Notes under the pieces: model-generated | What the model was told of the DNA's origin: nothing | Seen by the model: the letters and a program-made list of their open reading frames with translations, nothing else | Databases searched by the model: none | In this document: one piece after another, positions 13,901 through 17,175 of the stretch | Position numbering within the stretch: the stretch's first letter is position 1 | Layout of the letters: each line of letters opens with the position of its first letter | DNA from: CAZOHN01 sp964579325 | GTDB lineage: Bacteria > Pseudomonadota > Alphaproteobacteria > Rhodobacterales > Rhodobacteraceae | Direction of reading: 5' to 3' | Assembly (NCBI GenBank): GCA_964579325.1 | Contig: CAZOHN010000060.1 | Coordinates: 1-17,175, forward strand | DNA: 17,175 bases | Made by a program: the position numbers and the translations under genes

Positions 13901-14827
13901 CAGCAGGCCAAGGAACCCCGCAGCCGCCGGACCCGCGCCCACGAGGCCGGCTTGCCTGTGCAGTCCGAGGCGCAAGAGCGCGCGGGCACGGGCGGGTCCG
14001 GGCCGGGGTGGAGCAGCGAGGTAACCCGACACGATCGCCTGCGCCTCCGGCGTGAGCAGCTCCCTGCAGGAGTAAAGCGCGCGGGCGTTGGCCTCGATCC
14101 ACTGGCGCGCAATGCCTGTTCGCATCAGCCTTATCCGCTCGATCCGGGCGGCCACACCCCGGCGGGCACCAAGCCGGTTCGCGTCGTGCTGGCGGTAGAG
14201 AAGGACCGGTTCGGGGTCGAGGATCACCCGGCCGCCCGCCCCCGTGAGGAGGAGATAGATCCACCAGTCATGGAACGGAAGGGTTTCGGGAAGGCCTGCC
14301 CGGCGGACCAAGGCGAGGGCGGAGGGCGAAAGCACGAGCGTATGCCCGCCGGTCACGTTCTCGACCATTGCGTTGCCGAACGAGGGCCCGCGTCGCCAGT
14401 GCGGAGAGGGGCCGAGAGGCCGGAGATCGGGGTCCGCGTAGACGACCCGTGCGGCGTAGGCTGTGGGGATGCCGTCATCGTCGGGACCGAGATGAGCCAG
14501 CGCCCGGGCAAGCTTGGAAGGGAACCAGACGTCATCCTGGTCGGCAAGGGCGACGGGACCCGGGCCGGCCTCCGGTGACATCAGCAGCGACAGGAAGTTC
14601 GCCGCCGCGCCCCGGCATGGACCGTCGCGCACCGCCGCAAGCCGGTCCGGGTACTCTGAACCGAACCGCGACAGGATAGCCCGGGTGGCGTCGGTGGAGC
14701 CGTCGTCGGACACGACCAGACGCCAGTGGCGGTGCGTCTGTGCCTGGATCGAGTCGAGCTGCGCCTGGAGGTGGACCGCGCCATTCCGCGTGGCCATCAG
14801 GATTGTTACGTCGCGCGCCTCGCTCAC
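13898..14827 (-). CDS. Family 2 glycosyltransferase
   Basis: A 309-residue soluble GT-A glycosyltransferase. It has the GT2 nucleotide-sugar motifs DDGSTD at 41-46 and DQDDVW at 96-101 (the metal-binding acidic motif, in the form common in rhamnosyl- or other sugar transferases of polysaccharide synthesis), then HDWW at 186-189 and YRQHDAN at 211-217. The chosen start is GTG at 14827, whose last two bases overlap the ATPase stop in a GTGA arrangement, indicating translational coupling. Upstream in-frame codons lie antisense-like inside the ATPase frame and lack similarity. The C-terminus reaches the usual family length. Its stop codon coincides with the last three bases of the long direct repeat. 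The sugar donor and acceptor cannot be inferred, and the reason for coupling to a peptide-type ABC transporter is not evident. Confidence 0.92.
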   Translation of the reverse strand: MSEARDVTILMATRNGAVHLQAQLDSIQAQTHRHWRLVVSDDGSTDATRAILSRFGSEYPDRLAAVRDGPCRGAAANFLSLLMSPEAGPGPVALADQDDVWFPSKLARALAHLGPDDDGIPTAYAARVVYADPDLRPLGPSPHWRRGPSFGNAMVENVTGGHTLVLSPSALALVRRAGLPETLPFHDWWIYLLLTGAGGRVILDPEPVLLYRQHDANRLGARRGVAARIERIRLMRTGIARQWIEANARALYSCRELLTPEAQAIVSGYLAAPPRPGPARARALLRLGLHRQAGLVGAGPAAAGFLGLL

Positions 14828-16899
14828 TCTGCCGCGATCTTGATCACCGGTTCCATCCGCGAAAGCACCTCGGCGGGCAAGTGGCACTTTATCTGGTGAC
14901 CGGGGCCAAGCGTGACCATGGGTGGCACTTCTCGGTCGCACAGACCGCCGGGGACTTCGGACTTCCATCGGCAGCGGGTCTGGAACGGACATCCGGGTGG
15001 CGGGTTCATTGCCGACGGGATCTCGCCGTCGAGCACGATCCGCTTCTTTTCGACCCGCGTGTCGGCAATAGGCACGGCCGAAAGCAGCGCCTCGGTATAG
15101 GGGTGATACGGTGGGGAGAACACCTGGTCGGTGGTCCCGATCTCGACCACATGGCCGAGATACATCACCATCACGCGGTCCGAGAGGTAGCGAACGATCG
15201 AAAGGTCGTGGCTGATGAACAGCAGCGTGGTCCTGTTCTTGCGCTGGATCTCCATCAACAGGTCCGTGACGGCCGCCTGCACCGAGACGTCAAGCGCAGA
15301 GACGGGTTCATCCGCCACGACGATCTTCGCGCCACCGGCAAAGGCCCGCGCGATGCCGACCCGTTGCTTCTGGCCGCCAGAAAGCTGGCGAGGCATCCGG
15401 TCGGCGAACTCCCGCGGCAGTTTGACAAGGTCCAGGAGTTCGAGCATCCGGTCCCGGCGCGCCTCGTCGGACGCGCCTTCCCCGAATATCTCCAGCGCGC
15501 GAATGATCTGCCGGCCAACGCTCATCGAGGGATTGAGCGTATCGAAAGGGTTCTGGAAAACCATCTGGACCGACGAGACAGTGTCGACCCCGCGCTTCTC
15601 GATCGGCGTATCCTGGATGTCCTGATTGTAGAGCAGGATCTTGCCATCCGTCGCGGTTTCCAGCCCCATCAGCACCTTCGCGAAGGTGGACTTGCCGCAC
15701 CCTGACTCGCCCACGATCGCCAGCGTCTCGCCCTCACGGGCCTCGAAGCTGAGCGTTTCATTGGCCTTGACGACCTTCGTCCCGCCACCGCCGAACATCC
15801 CCTGGCTGACTTCATAGTATTTGCGCAGGTCCTCCATCCGCAGCACGACGTCGCCCACGGGCGTCTTCTCGACGGCCTTCGCGGCCTTGGCGGGCTGGGT
15901 CCAGTCAATCTCCGCGAACTTCAGGCAGCGCGTCGCGTGGCGTTCGTCGCCGGGCACCGGAAACATCGGCACATCGCGCGCATCGCACCGCGTGGGCTCG
16001 AAATAGTCGCAGCGCGGGCCGAAGTTGCAGCCTCTGGGGCGTTCGTGCGGCAGCGGAAAGTTGCCGGGAATCGCGACGAGGGGACGGGAGTTCTTGTCGG
16101 CGCCGGGCAGCGGGATCGAACGGAACAGCGCCTGGGTGTAGGGATGCTGCATCCGGTCGAAGACCTCCTTGATCGACCCGGTCTCGACCGCTTCGCCCGA
16201 GTACATCACGCAGAGCCGGTCACAGGTCTCAAGCACCAGCCCGAGGTTGTGCGAGATGAACAGCATCGAGGTTCCGTACTTCTCGCCAAGGTCCTTCACG
16301 AGGTCGACCACCGCGGCCTCGACCGTCACGTCGAGCGCGGTGGTCGGCTCGTCGAGGATGAGGAGCGCGGGCTTCGACATCAGCGCCATCGCGATCACGA
16401 TCCGCTGCTGCTGGCCGCCGGAGAGTTGGTGTGGGTAGGCGCCGAGGATGCGCTCGGGGTCAGGCAGTCGCACATCTGCCACCACCTCCAGTGCCCGCTT
16501 TCGCGCCTCGTCCTCGGAGACGCCTTCATGGATCATCGGCACTTCCATCAGTTGCCGGCCGATCTTCATGGCCGGGTTCAGCGAGGCCATGGGCTCCTGG
16601 TAGATCATCGCGATCTCCTTGCCCCGGATGTGCCTGAGTTCCTCGTTGCTCAGCCGGGTGATGTCGCGGCCCTTGAACTTGATGCTGCCGCCGACGATCC
16701 GGCCGGTCTTGCCGAGATCGCGCATCACCGCGAGCGCTACGGTGGACTTGCCGCAACCGGACTCGCCCACAAGGCCCATCGCCTCGCCGGGCATCACCGT
16801 GCAGGAGAAGTCCATCACCGCGGGGATCTCGCGCAGCCGGGTGAAGAACGAGATCGACAGGTTCTCGATCTCTAGGATCGGGCCGTCATAGTCCTGCAT
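14824..16899 (-). CDS. Fused double ATP-binding protein of a dipeptide/oligopeptide/nickel ABC transporter (DppD-DppF type)
   Basis: This 691-residue protein contains two complete ABC ATPase domains. Domain 1: Walker A GESGCGKST at 45-53, Q-loop YQEPMASLNP near 100-109, signature LSGGQ at 159-163, Walker B LLILDEP at 179-185, H-loop ISHN. Domain 2: GESGCGKST at 397-405, FQNPFDTLNP near 448-457, LSGGQ at 506-510, VVADEP at 527-532, ISHD. Each is followed by the cysteine-containing oligopeptide-transporter C-terminal region (CNFGPRC near 291-297; GCPFQTRC near 636-643). Such fusions power import of peptides, glutathione, nickel or related solutes; the substrate depends on the binding protein, which is outside the window. 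The ATG at 16899 follows AAGGA and lies 4 nt after the permease stop, so the genes are one operon. Confidence 0.95.
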   Translation of the reverse strand: MQDYDGPILEIENLSISFFTRLREIPAVMDFSCTVMPGEAMGLVGESGCGKSTVALAVMRDLGKTGRIVGGSIKFKGRDITRLSNEELRHIRGKEIAMIYQEPMASLNPAMKIGRQLMEVPMIHEGVSEDEARKRALEVVADVRLPDPERILGAYPHQLSGGQQQRIVIAMALMSKPALLILDEPTTALDVTVEAAVVDLVKDLGEKYGTSMLFISHNLGLVLETCDRLCVMYSGEAVETGSIKEVFDRMQHPYTQALFRSIPLPGADKNSRPLVAIPGNFPLPHERPRGCNFGPRCDYFEPTRCDARDVPMFPVPGDERHATRCLKFAEIDWTQPAKAAKAVEKTPVGDVVLRMEDLRKYYEVSQGMFGGGGTKVVKANETLSFEAREGETLAIVGESGCGKSTFAKVLMGLETATDGKILLYNQDIQDTPIEKRGVDTVSSVQMVFQNPFDTLNPSMSVGRQIIRALEIFGEGASDEARRDRMLELLDLVKLPREFADRMPRQLSGGQKQRVGIARAFAGGAKIVVADEPVSALDVSVQAAVTDLLMEIQRKNRTTLLFISHDLSIVRYLSDRVMVMYLGHVVEIGTTDQVFSPPYHPYTEALLSAVPIADTRVEKKRIVLDGEIPSAMNPPPGCPFQTRCRWKSEVPGGLCDREVPPMVTLGPGHQIKCHLPAEVLSRMEPVIKIAAE

Positions 16900-16903
16900 G
16901 GCG

Positions 16904-17175
16904 TCAATCCTTCAGGCTTTCCTCGCGGAGCCCGTCCGCGAGAAGGTTGAGGCCGAGCACGAGGCTCATCAGAGCAAGCGCCGGTGCGAGGGCAGGGTGG
17001 GGGAAGACGGCGAGGAGACGGCGCCCCTCGTTGATCGTCGAGCCCCAGTCGGGGGACTCCGGCGATACGCCTAGTCCGAAGAAGCCCAGCGTGCCGAGAA
17101 GGATCGTGGTGTAGCCGATCCGCAGGCAGAAATCGACGATCAGCGGCCCCCGCGCGTTGGGCAGGATCTCCCACA
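16904..17175 (-). CDS. ABC transporter permease, C-terminal part (DppC/OppC type; 5' end outside the window)
   Basis: The last 90 codons of a permease can be read on the minus strand, ending KD and TGA at 16906-16904. The segment EILPNARGPLIVDFCLRIGY is the cytoplasmic coupling loop after the EAA motif. LLGTLGFFGLGVSPESPDWG is a signature region of DppC/OppC permeases. NEGRRLLAVFPHPALAPALA then leads into the last membrane helix (ALALMSLVLGLNLLADGLRE). It has no start codon in the window and is therefore easy to miss. It would pair with the ATPase directly downstream, and its partner permease and substrate-binding protein should lie beyond the window edge. Confidence 0.93.
   Translation of the reverse strand, partial: WEILPNARGPLIVDFCLRIGYTTILLGTLGFFGLGVSPESPDWGSTINEGRRLLAVFPHPALAPALALMSLVLGLNLLADGLREESLKD

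Noticed and set aside
14828..14992. N-terminal extension of the glycosyltransferase to an upstream start at 14992
   Set aside because: The extra 55 residues are low-complexity Arg/Pro-rich and lie within the ATPase coding region. The GTG at 14827 gives a normal family N-terminus and an overlapping stop/start.

Overview
The window looks like a chromosomal segment of a high-GC alphaproteobacterium, most probably of the Rhodobacterales/Roseobacter type. The indications are strong G/C third-position bias, an alphaproteobacterial ppx-rlmE pair, a tetrahydrofolate/corrinoid methyl-transfer gene set (RACo-like activator, 'virulence factor' small protein, MetF-like reductase, methyl-THF:corrinoid methyltransferase), and long RTX proteins without signal peptides. 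This assignment is inference from gene content; no 16S or other marker is present.

Layout. 1-605 (minus): the start of a RidA-family gene, a small exported hypothetical protein, and tRNA-Gly(CCC) with a recognisable promoter. 672-5348 (minus): AhpD-like protein, RACo-like corrinoid activator, RlmE and Ppx/GppA, all in one direction with 55-80 nt gaps. 5423-6193 (minus): a solitary AAA/ABC-type ATPase. From 6403 (plus, divergent): virulence-factor family protein, MetF-like reductase and methyl-THF:corrinoid methyltransferase, a tight operon. 8869-13888 (plus): two large RTX proteins, one with an N-terminal CAP domain and one with a beta-propeller-like N-terminus. 13898-17175 (minus, convergent): an operon of ABC permease (partial), a fused double ATPase of the dipeptide/nickel family, and a family-2 glycosyltransferase whose GTG start overlaps the ATPase stop.

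How the genes may work together. The MetF-like protein, the methyltransferase and the RACo-like activator form part of a corrinoid-dependent demethylation route: substrate methyl to corrinoid protein, to THF, then oxidation to methylene-THF, with RACo rescuing oxidised cobalamin. The corrinoid protein and the substrate-specific methyltransferase are not in the window. The activator and the methyltransferase, though 3 kb apart and on opposite strands, end in the same polybasic C-terminal tail.

The most striking structure is a 1199-bp direct repeat (9773-10971 and 12702-13900) in which I could find no mismatch. It gives the two RTX proteins an identical 394-residue C-terminal calcium-binding/secretion module on unrelated N-terminal domains. 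It starts inside an RTX motif, in the same codon phase in both genes, and ends 12 bp past the stop codon, on the stop codon of the convergent glycosyltransferase. This suggests a recently copied, exchangeable export cassette. No type I secretion transporter genes, transposase, integrase or CRISPR array are visible.
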